Positions 6,895 through 15,707 of a stretch of DNA of 52,823 bases are shown piece after piece. The DNA is from Prevotella sp. (GTDB lineage Bacteria > Bacteroidota > Bacteroidia > Bacteroidales > Bacteroidaceae): assembly GCA_017483805.1 (NCBI GenBank), contig JAFUUL010000131.1:1-52823 (forward strand), given 5' to 3'. The translations under genes and the position numbers were made by a program. Within the stretch, counting starts at the first letter, position 1, and every line of letters starts with the position of its first letter. The notes beneath the pieces are model-generated. The model saw nothing but the letters and a program-made list of their open reading frames with translations. It did not search any database and had not been told where the DNA came from.

Positions 6895-7755
6895 CTATAT
6901 GCTGTAAAAGTCTTTAATCTTCTCAATATATTCTTCGCCCTTGCGGCGGCCCATGTCGTAGACGCGCTGCATCTGCTGCGGGTCGTGACAGGTGTGGCCG
7001 ATGGGGATGGGGCCGTCGGGGCGGATGACCAGGCAGCGGCCCTGGCGTTCGGCCTCAGCGACATAGTCCAACTGGCGGTTGTACATCTCGTGGCGGCAGT
7101 CCAGGGCCTCCAGCAGGCGCGGATACCTGTGCAGGCCCAGGCGCATGAGCGGCATCAGGCGGTTGTGCTCCTTGCGGTAGCCCTGGGGCTGGGTCAGTAC
7201 GACCACGTTGCGCCCGATGCCCTCCTGCTCCTCCATATACTCCAGAGGTATGCTGTCGCTGATGCCGCCGTCCAGCAGGCTGTAGCCGTCGATATGGACC
7301 ACGCGCGAGACGAGGGGCATGGAGGCCGAGGCGCGTATCCAGTCGTAGGTGGTGCCCTCCACGCGGTCCAGCCAGCGATAGACGGGCTGACCGGTGAGCA
7401 CGTCGGTGCAGACGGCACAGAAGCGCATCGGGTTGGCGTTGAAGGCCTCGTCGTCGAAGACGTCGTACTCGCGGGGCACCACGTGGTAGGCGAACTCGGC
7501 GTTGAAGTAGTCGCCGCTCCTGAGCAGCGACCGCCAGCCGCTGTAGCGGGCATCGCGGGCGAAGCGCTTATTGTAGCGGATGGCGCGGCCCGGCTGCCGG
7601 CTCTTCATGTTGCAGCCAAAAGCAGCACCTGCCGAGACGCCTATCAGGGCGTCAGGGTAGGTGTTGCTCTCCATCATCACGTCGATGATGCCTGCCGTGA
7701 AGAGGCCGCGCATGGCGCCTCCCTCCAGCACGAGTCCTACGGGAGCGGGCTTCAT
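6895..7755 (-). CDS. Patatin-like phospholipase (YjjU type)
   Basis: 286 residues. Patatin-fold enzymes are Ser/Asp-dyad lipid acyl hydrolases. The oxyanion loop is LVLEGGAMRGLF at about 8-19, the nucleophile elbow is GVSAG (Ser41), and the Asp is in LLDGGISDSIPL near 160. No signal peptide is visible, so it should act in the cytosol or at the inner face of the membrane. The start overlaps the stop of the DUF2135 gene by 4 nt and the end is 3 nt from trmD, so translation is likely coupled. In this operon it could modify phospholipids at a membrane complex; that is inference from position only. Confidence 0.9.
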   Translation of the reverse strand: MKPAPVGLVLEGGAMRGLFTAGIIDVMMESNTYPDALIGVSAGAAFGCNMKSRQPGRAIRYNKRFARDARYSGWRSLLRSGDYFNAEFAYHVVPREYDVFDDEAFNANPMRFCAVCTDVLTGQPVYRWLDRVEGTTYDWIRASASMPLVSRVVHIDGYSLLDGGISDSIPLEYMEEQEGIGRNVVVLTQPQGYRKEHNRLMPLMRLGLHRYPRLLEALDCRHEMYNRQLDYVAEAERQGRCLVIRPDGPIPIGHTCHDPQQMQRVYDMGRRKGEEYIEKIKDFYSI

Positions 7756-8267
7756 GGCACGGTGATAGTGGTCACCGGCACCTTCTCGTGCAGGTTGTTG
7801 GGCGACATATGCACGTTGAATACCTGCGGCTCATGATCCTTGAGCAGGATGGTCACCTTGCAGTCGCCGTGGCGCTGGCTCTCGGGGCGGGAAGTCTTCT
7901 CGGCGTAGTAGACCAGGCTGACCTCATACTGTCCGCGTGGCGGATTGGACCGCCAGAAGATGTTCTCGGCAGCACCGCGTCCGCCGTCGGTGTCGTCTAC
8001 GTCCAGTTCGCCGCCGCTGTTGGAGTCCTTGTTGGTGTAGTCGATCTCCTCGCCGCTGGGCTCCACTACGTGCAGGTCGATGTCGGCATAGAAGTCCCAC
8101 TGCAGCGTGACCTTCAGGTCGCCGTTGCCGCCGATTTCCATCACGTTGCGCGGCACGTCCGGCAGGCTGGGCAGGCTGCAGCCGCGGCAGTTGAGCAGCA
8201 GGCCGAGCAGCAGCAGGATGATGAGCAGTACATAGACCAGTACCAGTATGATTCGCATTGCTTTCAT
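7752..8267 (-). CDS. Membrane-anchored DUF2135 (YfaP-type) protein
   Basis: 171 residues. One hydrophobic helix at about 6-26 (ILVLVYVLLIILLLLGLLL) is followed by Cys residues (NCRGC) and a periplasmic domain of the DUF2135/YfaP type: LQWDFYADIDLHVVEPSGE, GGELDVDDTDG, then PPRGQYEVSLVYYAE. That domain is a small beta sandwich with conserved acidic residues, likely metal-binding; its function is unknown. The topology would be cytoplasmic N-terminus with the domain outside the inner membrane. The gene overlaps the patatin start by 4 nt and follows DUF1294 by 21 nt in the same operon. A second ATG three codons in could be the true start. Confidence 0.8.
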   Translation of the reverse strand: MKAMRIILVLVYVLLIILLLLGLLLNCRGCSLPSLPDVPRNVMEIGGNGDLKVTLQWDFYADIDLHVVEPSGEEIDYTNKDSNSGGELDVDDTDGGRGAAENIFWRSNPPRGQYEVSLVYYAEKTSRPESQRHGDCKVTILLKDHEPQVFNVHMSPNNLHEKVPVTTITVP

Positions 8268-8288
8268 AATCGTCAGTGTGTTAGGTGG

Positions 8289-8594
8289 TTAGAGCGGCAG
8301 CGGGGTCTGGAACGGCGAGATGATCAGTCGCGCCACGATGGCCACGGCCAGTTGCAGGAAGAGCAGGATGGGCACGGTGAAGAGGAAGAGGTTCTTCTTG
8401 GTCTTGTGCTTGAAGAAGACCATGCCGCAGAGTGCTCCGAAGGCGCCGTTGAGGAAGGCAAAGAGCAGGAGCACAAACTCGGGTATGCGCCACTTCTGGT
8501 AGGTGGCCTGATGCTTGTCGTAGCCGAAGAGGGCAAACGAGATGACGTTGGGGAAGAAAATCAGTCCCAGGTATACTAATGCTAAGTAGTCCAT
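8289..8594 (-). CDS. DUF1294 membrane protein
   Basis: 101 residues with about three membrane helices (3-22, 38-58, 70-95). The family signature is clear: LFGYDKHQA at 22-30, WRIPEFVLLLFAFLNGAFG at 35-53 and FFKHKTKK near 60-67. DUF1294 proteins are small integral inner-membrane proteins of unknown function, sometimes found fused to a cold-shock or nuclease domain; this one is the bare membrane domain. It lies 18 nt after the stop of the Pro-Glu rod protein gene and 21 nt before the DUF2135 gene. Confidence 0.85.
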   Translation of the reverse strand: MDYLALVYLGLIFFPNVISFALFGYDKHQATYQKWRIPEFVLLLFAFLNGAFGALCGMVFFKHKTKKNLFLFTVPILLFLQLAVAIVARLIISPFQTPLPL

Positions 8595-8612
8595 AAGCGT
8601 GTGTCTGATTGA

Positions 8613-10004
8613 TTAAACGAATTGAAGTATTGCCTTGGTAGCCAGATCGATGGCCCCGCCTGCCACGAAGAAGATCACCACCAGTCCGGCAGCGGCTCCC
8701 AGCGCAGCCAGGATCTCGAGCAGATAGTCGCCCATGCCCTGCTCCTTTGTCTCCTGGAGCACGTACTCCTTCTCCTCGGGATCGAGGGTGAAGGTGATGG
8801 GGGGCAACTTGCGGTTGGGCGCTTCGATGGTGGCCGTCAGCGGCACATTGGGACGGAAGGTCTCGTTGCCCAGGTAGGTGATGCCGTGCTCGTTGAGGCG
8901 CGCCAGCACCTGCTGCTCGCCCTGACGGAAGCGGATGTTGCAGTTGGCAATGGGCAACTTGTTGAGTCCGATCACCTGCACGCTGATGTCGTGGGGCTGC
9001 TCCTCGGGCTGCTCCTCCGGTTCGGGCTCCGGTTCTGGCTCGGGTTCGGGGATGACGGGCTCCGGCTCTGGCTCTGGCTCGGGTTCGGGCTCAGGGGGTG
9101 GGGGAGGCGTCATGCTGTCGAAGCGGAAGGTGTGGCCGGCCTGGTTGAGGGTCTGCTGCTGCATGGCATCGCGGAAGCGGGCCGTGCAGACGTCGCCGGG
9201 ATGGAGAGCCAGCCCGACGGTGGCCTGTCCGGCCTCGAGCGTCAACTGATAGGTGCGTCCGTGGTAGTCGATGGTGGCCTCCTCGCCGCTGATGGGCTGG
9301 TTGTCGTGGGAGGCCTCTACGCGCACGGTGACGCGCTCGGTGATGTCGAAGGTGTACTCCGTCGTGCTGCGGTCGGTCAGGATGCTGAAGCGCTTGCCCG
9401 TGGCCTCGTCGATGAACTCGATGGTCGTGTCGGCATTGATCTTGCCCAGGGCATAGTCGCCGTGGGCATCGGTGGTGTGGGGCACATTCTTCATCGAGGT
9501 GACGATGAAGAACGGGCGGTTGGGCACCTTCTCGTCGTCGATGGTGAAGGCGATGCTGACGGGATGGGCTCCCTTGTCTTCCACCTCCACGCGCTGGTTG
9601 CCGATGATGGGCTTCTTGTGGTTGGTGGAGCCCCAGCCGGTGACGAGCACCTTCACCTGTCCGGCGGCATCGATCTGGTAGAAGACATACTCATCGTTGG
9701 GGATGGTCAGGATCTTCTCGGCCAGGTCAGGGTCGCTGCTCAGACGGGTGCGCACCTCCTGCTTGAGTTCATCCCAGCGCTGGCGCACCAGCATCTCCTC
9801 GGCGCCCTGGGCATTGGGCAGGGGAGTCCACTTGCCGTTGATGTTGACTGTCCACACGTGGGCGTTGCCTCCCACATTGACACGGGCGAACTGCTGGCTC
9901 AGGGCGTCGCCCAGTTTCTCCCTCAGTCGGTCGTTGGCCTGCGGGCCTTCGTTCCAGGAGAGAAGCCAGTGAATCTCTTTTAATGCTGCTTCTTTTACTT
10001 TCAT
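8613..10004 (-). CDS. Unknown protein with Pro-Glu rod and C-terminal membrane helix
   Basis: 463 residues, family not recognised. Residues 1-100 are mixed helical (LKEIHWLLSWNEGPQ); 100-295 look like beta domains (VTGWGSTNHKKPIIG, FTIDDEKVPNRPFF). Residues 299-338 are an almost pure Pro-Glu repeat. Residues 340-410 (VIGLNKLPIANCNIRF ... LNEHGITYL) resemble the small beta 'peptide-G-x-x-D-x-x-G' modules of carboxypeptidase-regulatory or VgrG-tail type. A membrane helix ends the protein (about 428-450). There is no signal peptide, so the bulk is probably cytoplasmic and tail-anchored, with the rod acting as a rigid spacer. It lies mid-operon between a secreted helical protein and DUF1294. Confidence 0.75.
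   Translation of the reverse strand: MKVKEAALKEIHWLLSWNEGPQANDRLREKLGDALSQQFARVNVGGNAHVWTVNINGKWTPLPNAQGAEEMLVRQRWDELKQEVRTRLSSDPDLAEKILTIPNDEYVFYQIDAAGQVKVLVTGWGSTNHKKPIIGNQRVEVEDKGAHPVSIAFTIDDEKVPNRPFFIVTSMKNVPHTTDAHGDYALGKINADTTIEFIDEATGKRFSILTDRSTTEYTFDITERVTVRVEASHDNQPISGEEATIDYHGRTYQLTLEAGQATVGLALHPGDVCTARFRDAMQQQTLNQAGHTFRFDSMTPPPPPEPEPEPEPEPEPVIPEPEPEPEPEPEEQPEEQPHDISVQVIGLNKLPIANCNIRFRQGEQQVLARLNEHGITYLGNETFRPNVPLTATIEAPNRKLPPITFTLDPEEKEYVLQETKEQGMGDYLLEILAALGAAAGLVVIFFVAGGAIDLATKAILQFV
9010..9104 (-). repeat. Hexanucleotide repeat encoding the Pro-Glu rod
   Basis: Imperfect 6-nt units of the GGCTC(C/T/G) / GGTTC(G/T) type on the plus strand encode Pro-Glu pairs on the minus strand. 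The unit length is a multiple of three, so slippage would change rod length without a frameshift. Confidence 0.8.
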
Positions 10005-10019
10005 ATCGCTTGGTGTTGT

Positions 10020-10820
10020 TTAATCGAGTTTAAGGTTGTTGATGTCGCTGACGGCATCCCCGGCATCCTTGGTCAGACTGAGGGGATTGGCCAGCAGGCT
10101 GGCGGTATAGACGTCGTAGCGCTGGCGCAGGTAGGGAATGTTCATGATGCGCTTCTGCACGGTCTCCTCGTATTGGGCGAGCACCTTCTGTACCAGTTCG
10201 CGGCAGAAGTCGCGCGAGGCCTCGTCGGTGTTGCCCTTGTAGTTCTTCAACTTGGCATCCACGTCGCGGATGAGGGCCTGGAAGTCCTTGGCGCCAGGAT
10301 AGTAGCGCGACATGTAGATGGCCAGCGTGTCGAAGTCGTTGAACTGCGCCTCTGTCAGTTCGCTGCCCGCCTTGCCCTTCAGGTTCTTGGTGATGTCGGT
10401 GGTGGCATCGGTGATGCCCTGACGGGCGAACGGCATCTGCAGCAGGCGTGAGTAATGGTGGTAGAGCGTCAGATACTGCTTGTAGGTCTCCACGCGGGCC
10501 AACTGCTCGTCGATCTCCTGGTTGCCCTTGAAGGGGGTGAGCCTGAGGATGTAGGCGTCGATCTCGGCCGCATCGGACTGCGAGAACGGCTTCTGCAGGT
10601 CGGGCGACTGACGGAGCAGGCGGTCCTTGATGAACTCGGTCCTGAACTGTGACAGGTCGCTCAGTTCGCGCTGCAGCGAGTCTACGGTCTGGCGGAGCGA
10701 ATCGTTGGCATGGCGCAGCGAGTCGATGGTCAGGCTGTCGGCTGTAGCCTTGCTGGTGTCGTCGGCCCACATAGCGGTGCCGACGAGCAGACAGGCGAGC
10801 GTTAGTAGGAACTGTCTCAT
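10020..10820 (-). CDS. Exported coiled-coil protein
   Basis: 266 residues. A signal peptide (MRQFLLTLACLLVGTAMWADD, cleavage near 19-20) precedes a coiled coil at about 28-62 with a heptad-like repeat of Asp-Ser-Leu (DSLTIDSLRHANDSLRQTVD). The rest is helical (LPFxRQGITDATTDITKNLK-like stretches, then YYPGAKDFQALIRDVDAKL) with no recognised domain. Export to the periplasm is likely. The gene starts 4 nt after the stop of the next upstream gene (10825-11628), another helical protein, and the two may be partners. Confidence 0.75.
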   Translation of the reverse strand: MRQFLLTLACLLVGTAMWADDTSKATADSLTIDSLRHANDSLRQTVDSLQRELSDLSQFRTEFIKDRLLRQSPDLQKPFSQSDAAEIDAYILRLTPFKGNQEIDEQLARVETYKQYLTLYHHYSRLLQMPFARQGITDATTDITKNLKGKAGSELTEAQFNDFDTLAIYMSRYYPGAKDFQALIRDVDAKLKNYKGNTDEASRDFCRELVQKVLAQYEETVQKRIMNIPYLRQRYDVYTASLLANPLSLTKDAGDAVSDINNLKLD

Positions 10821-10824
10821 GGGC

Positions 10825-11628
10825 TTAGTAGTTTTGTACGAACTTGTTCAGGTCGTTGTCGCCACCCAACTCGCGCAGGAAGCGGCTGTGCACCTGGGCC
10901 AGACGGTCGGTCTCGTGGGGCTCCAGGGGCTCGTAGGCGGCGATGATCTCGCGGGCCAGGCGGCTCTTGTAGGCACCCTTGGCGGCCTGCAGACGGCTGT
11001 CTATCTGGGCCAGTCCGCTGGTGATCTCGGTGATGTTGCTGATGTTGGCCCAGTAGGGACTCTGCTTGATGTCGCTGCACTGGCGCTTGATGGCGCTGCT
11101 ATGGCTGGCGAAACTCGTCCACTGGTCGGTCTCGGCATTGAAGCGCGGAGCCAGCGACAGGTTGCGGCTGGACAGGCTGCGGGCCTTGCGATAGAGGTCC
11201 ATCGTGGCCTTCATCTTGTTCACGTCGGCATTGCTGTTGAAGTGGGAGATCTTGGCCAGCAGGTGGTCCAGGGCATTGCCGTAGACCTCTATCTGCGTGT
11301 GGTCGCAGTCGGACTTGGCCCACTCGGCCATCATGACAGAGTCCAGCCGATGGCAGGCCAGTTCGCCGGTCAGGTCGACCAGCGTCTGGTAGCCGTCGCC
11401 CAGTTCGCGCCGGTTCTGCTTGAGGCGGTCCAGCGAGTTGTCGAAGAGGTCGGTATCCCACTCCTGGCTGGCGTTCCATTCGGTCAGCAGTTCACCCTTC
11501 ATCTTCTCCATCAGTCGGCCCTTGTCGCCCGTGATGGTCGTAGAACCGCTGCCTCCGCTCAGGAAGAGCAGTCCGACCACGGCGGCCAGCACGACGATGG
11601 CTATTGCTATAAGTTTGAGTGCTTTCAT
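10825..11628 (-). CDS. Membrane-anchored helical periplasmic protein
   Basis: 267 residues. One N-terminal hydrophobic helix at about 5-24 (LIAIAIVVLAAVVGLLFLSGG) is followed by an all-helical domain with no recognised family. It has no lipobox, so the helix is probably an uncleaved anchor with the domain in the periplasm. Its neighbours in the operon are the Pro-Gln rod protein (22 nt upstream) and the exported coiled-coil protein (4 nt downstream). Confidence 0.75.
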   Translation of the reverse strand: MKALKLIAIAIVVLAAVVGLLFLSGGSGSTTITGDKGRLMEKMKGELLTEWNASQEWDTDLFDNSLDRLKQNRRELGDGYQTLVDLTGELACHRLDSVMMAEWAKSDCDHTQIEVYGNALDHLLAKISHFNSNADVNKMKATMDLYRKARSLSSRNLSLAPRFNAETDQWTSFASHSSAIKRQCSDIKQSPYWANISNITEITSGLAQIDSRLQAAKGAYKSRLAREIIAAYEPLEPHETDRLAQVHSRFLRELGGDNDLNKFVQNY

Positions 11629-11650
11629 ATCTCGTTGTTGATGTTGTTAC

Positions 11651-12889
11651 TTATCTTTCTTCTACTGGGTTACCACCTGTTGTCGTGTCAGCCTTCTTCA
11701 CTGGCTTAGCAGGGTTGACAGGCTTGGCAGGCTGGGTGGCAGGCTGCTTCTTTTCGACGACGGGCTGCTCCTGCTGCGTGACGGGCTGCTCCTGCACCAC
11801 TTCTGCAGGCTCTTCGGTCACCGTGGCTTCTTCGTCTTCCATCGCTTCGCTTGCCGTGATGACTTCCTCTTCAGGCTGGGTCTCAGGCTGCGGGGCGGGA
11901 GTGTCGGTGCTTTCGGTGACGGTCTCCTGAGGGGTAGCGGGGGCATCTTGTTTATTGTAGAAGATGCTGGCTATGCCTGTGATGGCAAGACCGAAGAAGA
12001 AGGCAGCCAGAGGCACGACGAAGAACTTGATGATGGGGCCGAGGATGCTGCTGACAGTGCTGGGCTTTTCGCCCACATCCATATAGACCCGCTCCTGTGG
12101 CAGTTCGGGCAGCGGAACCGACGGCGACTTGACTACCGGGGCATACTGAGGCTTGGGAGTGCTCGGTGCACTCTGTGTGGCCTGAGGTCTCGGCGCGCTT
12201 TGCGGTTGCGGCTGCGGTTGGGGTTGCGGTTGTGGCTTCGGGGGAGCGGGCGGTGGCGTCATGGGCAGGGGAATCTGCAGGCCACTGACCACGGCGGAAT
12301 AGACCGTCGTGTTGCCCTTTTCGCCTATCACCACGCGCTTATAGCCCTGCAACTCCTGATAGTGCACGTTGCGGAAAAAGTCGGCCATCTGGTCTGCAGG
12401 CAGCAGCAGCACGGCATCGGCCTCTCCATGCATGGGGTACACGGCATCGTAGGACGGTACCAGGCTGTAGCGGGCCACGATGTCCTTGAACAACTGTTCG
12501 TCGGGCAAATCCTCCTTGAAGTTGTGGGTCTCGCTGAGAGAGGACTTCTGGGTCATGCACTCCTGCAGGAAGGTGTCGTGGACGTCCATCAGCAGGGCCA
12601 GGGGGCTCTCGTCGTTCGCCAGGCGATAGCCATTGGGGATGCCGATGGCCATCTTCAGCGCGCCCGGACGTACCGACATATAACTGCTGACATGATTCTG
12701 CACCAGCGTATACTGGGTGAACTTCTCTCCCGTCTCGAGCACGAAGAAATAGGAATTGTCCTCCATGCCGGGCGGAATGAGGTTCTCCAGTTGCTGCACG
12801 GGATTGTTGATCCAGTAGAGCGGCTGGAAGCCACTGTTGCTATTCTGGTTGCCGAAGATGGCAAGTGTGATTCTCGGATTGTCCATCAT
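11651..12889 (-). CDS. Unknown protein with Pro-Gln linker, one membrane helix and acidic tail
   Basis: 412 residues, family not recognised. Residues 1-205 are a globular domain (PRITLAIFGNQNSNSG..., VVIGEKGNTTVYSAVV). Residues 211-250 form a Pro/Gln-rich linker with a run of PQ pairs, and 284-309 a membrane helix (GPIIKFFVVPLAAFFFGLAI). The C-terminal 100 residues are rich in Glu, Pro, Thr and Gln, then basic near the end (KPVKKAD). With no signal peptide the N-terminal domain should be cytoplasmic and the acidic tail periplasmic. It lies between the GTPase gene (13 nt) and the anchored helical protein (22 nt). Two adjacent ATG codons open the frame. Confidence 0.75.
   Translation of the reverse strand: MMDNPRITLAIFGNQNSNSGFQPLYWINNPVQQLENLIPPGMEDNSYFFVLETGEKFTQYTLVQNHVSSYMSVRPGALKMAIGIPNGYRLANDESPLALLMDVHDTFLQECMTQKSSLSETHNFKEDLPDEQLFKDIVARYSLVPSYDAVYPMHGEADAVLLLPADQMADFFRNVHYQELQGYKRVVIGEKGNTTVYSAVVSGLQIPLPMTPPPAPPKPQPQPQPQPQPQSAPRPQATQSAPSTPKPQYAPVVKSPSVPLPELPQERVYMDVGEKPSTVSSILGPIIKFFVVPLAAFFFGLAITGIASIFYNKQDAPATPQETVTESTDTPAPQPETQPEEEVITASEAMEDEEATVTEEPAEVVQEQPVTQQEQPVVEKKQPATQPAKPVNPAKPVKKADTTTGGNPVEER
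12198..12241 (-). repeat. Hexanucleotide repeat encoding the Pro-Gln linker
   Basis: Imperfect 6-nt units of the GGTTGC / GGCTGC / GGTTGT type on the plus strand encode Pro-Gln pairs on the minus strand. Slippage would stay in frame. Confidence 0.75.
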
Positions 12890-12902
12890 ATCGCGTCAGG
12901 CT

Positions 12903-14687
12903 TTAGTTGAACACTTTCTTCAGTTTGTCGCCGAAGCCGCCCGAACTGAAGGTCTCGGTGTTGCTGCGGAGCACCTGTACCAGTTTCATGGCGTCGCGGT
13001 CGCTGTACTTGTAGATGCCGCCCACGTAGAACTGGCCAAGGCTGAAGGTGTAGAGTTTCGGACGGCCGCCGTTGTCGCGGTTGATGTCGAACTCGCGGCA
13101 GAGGGCTGTCAGCGGGGCGATGATGTTCTCGTAGTTGTCGCGGAAGTGCTGCAGGGCCTTCTGGTCGCGCTCCTCCTCGGAACCCAGGGTGTCGCTCTTG
13201 GTGACGATGATATTGATGGCCTCCACCTTCTTCAGGATGTCCTTGTTCTCCGGCTGCTTCAGCAGGTCGACCATTCGCTTCAGTATGACGCGCTGGTTGA
13301 CGTTCTTGCGGATTAGGTAACTGCCTTCCTCGCTCTCCACCAAGTGGTTGAATGCCACCACACGCGCCGTGGGGTCGACGATGATGAAGAAGACCTTGCG
13401 GTTGTTGTTGCACAGCAGGCGGGTGGCGCCATTGCCCATGTCCTCAAAGGAAATCTTGCCGTTCTCGTTGTCAGCAATCTTGAAGGCGAAGTCCTCGCCC
13501 GACATCTCCACGAGGTTGAGCAGGTGCTTCTTGTTGCCCTCGGTGATCTCGGCCTCGATGGTGGCCACGAAGTCCTTGGGCGTCTGGCCGATGGTCAGGC
13601 CGGCCTTCAGGTACTGATCGAGGGCACTGGAGTAGGGGCCTCCGGCCCTGACGGTGTCTACGTCGATGCCTGTGCAGCCGATGAGTCCCATCAGGATGCA
13701 GGTCTTGCCCGTTGAGGGGATGCCGAAGAGGAACACGTCGGTGTGCTTGTCGGCACACACCTTGCGGCACTTGGCTATCTCGGCGTTCACGTCTGGCAGG
13801 TCGTTCTTGATGCGCTCCAGGTTCTTCAGTATCTGGATAGACTCCTTGGTGGCCACCTTCTGCTCGATGAGTTCTTCTTCGGTGAAGATGCCGTTGTCCA
13901 GGTAGTAGAGCAGGTTCTCGATGGGGTAGTTGCCCTGCAGTTCCACCATGCCCTGCACCTCGTCGGCCTTGAGCATCCTGAAGAGTTCCTCGGCCTCGTC
14001 GCCGAAGGGACTCAGGGGATGGGACTTGATGAACTCGCTGGTGGCTATCAGGTCGTACTGCTGCTTCACGGCATCCCACTCGTCGTAGCAGGCCTTGGCC
14101 TCGCGGGCTTCGGCAGCACAGAGTCCGTCGGGGAAGTAGACAAGGTACTTGTCGGCAGCCTCTACGGTATCGAAGATCTGCTTGAGCAGCGTCCATACGC
14201 GACGGTCGATCTCTTCCAGGTGGCAGGTGTCGGGATACTTCTCCTTGTGCTTTATCAGCGACTCCACGCTGTCCTGGTCTACGGCCTGCCAGTCTGATTC
14301 TTCGATGTCGCCTATCTTGATCTTGATCTGCTCCTTGATGCGCTCGATGAGGGCGGGGGCGTCATCCACATGGTTGCCCACAGGACGACTGGCGCCCCAC
14401 TTGTCCTGGTAGGCCTTGACGGTGGACAGGCGTGACCTGAGTTCGTCGAGTTCCAGTCCGCTGAGGTTGGCTGCGGCAGACTCTACGGCGCGCCATTCGG
14501 CCTGCTCCTGCGGGTTGGGACGTGAGTTCAGAATGGCTGCGATGGCATTCTTGCGGTCTTCGCTCAGTGCCGACAGGTCGTCAGGGAAGCGCACAAAGCC
14601 CTTGTCGATATAATCTACCAATTTGGCGATGGGCAGTTTGTTGCACTGGGCATTCAACTGCTGTATCTGTTGTTCTGATAGTGCCAT
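12903..14687 (-). CDS. P-loop GTPase with repeated N-terminal modules
   Basis: 594 residues. The GTPase domain begins near 315: P-loop FGIPSTGKTCI (Gly322-Thr329), a switch-like LVEMSGEDFA near 392-401, VFFIIVDPTARVV near 432-444 and a base-recognition-like IIVTKSDTL near 485. These fit a TRAFAC-type GTPase, possibly one of the DO-GTPase group; I cannot fix the family. The first 300 residues hold internal repeats: PIxxLxxYhDxG at about 19-30 and 255-266, and [DE]WxAV at 64, 132 and 203. No membrane helix is present. It is translated just before the Pro-Gln membrane protein (13 nt) and may act as its cytoplasmic regulator. Confidence 0.8.
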   Translation of the reverse strand: MALSEQQIQQLNAQCNKLPIAKLVDYIDKGFVRFPDDLSALSEDRKNAIAAILNSRPNPQEQAEWRAVESAAANLSGLELDELRSRLSTVKAYQDKWGASRPVGNHVDDAPALIERIKEQIKIKIGDIEESDWQAVDQDSVESLIKHKEKYPDTCHLEEIDRRVWTLLKQIFDTVEAADKYLVYFPDGLCAAEAREAKACYDEWDAVKQQYDLIATSEFIKSHPLSPFGDEAEELFRMLKADEVQGMVELQGNYPIENLLYYLDNGIFTEEELIEQKVATKESIQILKNLERIKNDLPDVNAEIAKCRKVCADKHTDVFLFGIPSTGKTCILMGLIGCTGIDVDTVRAGGPYSSALDQYLKAGLTIGQTPKDFVATIEAEITEGNKKHLLNLVEMSGEDFAFKIADNENGKISFEDMGNGATRLLCNNNRKVFFIIVDPTARVVAFNHLVESEEGSYLIRKNVNQRVILKRMVDLLKQPENKDILKKVEAINIIVTKSDTLGSEEERDQKALQHFRDNYENIIAPLTALCREFDINRDNGGRPKLYTFSLGQFYVGGIYKYSDRDAMKLVQVLRSNTETFSSGGFGDKLKKVFN

Positions 14688-14713
14688 ATCTCTTTTCTGC
14701 TTTGTCTGTATGA

Positions 14714-15685
14714 TTAGATGCTCATGCCGCCGTCGTTGACGGGTATCTTCGTGTTCCTCTTGATGCGGTTACGCTTGGTGCGATAGGCCACGATGTAGTT
14801 GAACAGCACCATCAGGTGAAGCACGATGCAGACGGCCACGCCGATGATGGAGTAACTGCTCATGTCGCTGAATCGCTCGGCAAATGTGGTGGCGATGGGA
14901 TACTGGTTGGCCTCGTGGTTCTTGACGATGTCGGACACGTCGGCCTCGTTCTTATGGATGACGGGGAAGGGCAGGCTGGCCGACACCTCCTCGAGTTTGG
15001 CCGACACTTGAGGACCGAGGCCCTTCATGGCGTTGGCGGCCTCGGGAATCTTCAGCACGCTCCAACTCTGAATCTGCTCCGTGCAACGCTCCAGTTCGTC
15101 CTCCCAGGCGTCGTAGAAACTGCTCTGGGCCTGGTCGGTGACATTCTCTATTCGGTCCTGCCACTTGTCCTTGAAGTTGGCAATGCTGGCGGGAGTCAGT
15201 TCGAAGCCGTTGGCATCGACAAACTCTATCAGTTGGTCGGTGGATTCGCCCTGGGCAGCCAGTTCAAGGCCGGTGATCGTATTGGTCAGGGCGGCATTCT
15301 CCGTGCTCTGGAACTTCTCGATGCCCTGACGAATCAGGCTGATGTCCTCTGTGGCTGCTGCCTTCAGTTCGCCGGATGAGGCATAGATGGTGGCAAAGCG
15401 GGCCACCTTGTTGCTCGACAGCGCGGCAATGACGATGTAGAGGAAGAGCAGGATGCCCTCGATGATGCGCCATTTGACCAGGTCGGTGTCTGCCGTCTTG
15501 GCCTTGATGAGCAGCCAAAGCAGGATGCCGAAGCCGGCCGTCCAGGCTGCAGCCTTCAGGATGGCGATGCCGAGGTTGTCGCCAGAGTAGAAATATCCCA
15601 GGAAAAGGAAGACCAACAGGAGTACGATGCCAATGGTGGCAATGATGTTGGCCAGTGATATGCCGTTACTTTTGTTCTGTGCCAT
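14714..15685 (-). CDS. Four-helix inner-membrane protein with a periplasmic domain
   Basis: 323 residues. Three helices lie at about 10-32, 39-61 and 72-91 and a fourth at about 275-299. The intervening region (about 95-270) is helical and acidic (EDISLIRQGIEKFQSTENAAL) and should lie on one side of the membrane, probably periplasmic if the N-terminus is inside. The tail is basic (RTKRNRIKRNTK), supporting a cytoplasmic C-terminus. I do not recognise the family. It lies 22 nt behind the subtilase gene and 26 nt before the GTPase gene. Confidence 0.75.
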   Translation of the reverse strand: MAQNKSNGISLANIIATIGIVLLLVFLFLGYFYSGDNLGIAILKAAAWTAGFGILLWLLIKAKTADTDLVKWRIIEGILLFLYIVIAALSSNKVARFATIYASSGELKAAATEDISLIRQGIEKFQSTENAALTNTITGLELAAQGESTDQLIEFVDANGFELTPASIANFKDKWQDRIENVTDQAQSSFYDAWEDELERCTEQIQSWSVLKIPEAANAMKGLGPQVSAKLEEVSASLPFPVIHKNEADVSDIVKNHEANQYPIATTFAERFSDMSSYSIIGVAVCIVLHLMVLFNYIVAYRTKRNRIKRNTKIPVNDGGMSI

Positions 15686-15707
15686 AATATATATATAATA
15701 AGAGGTG

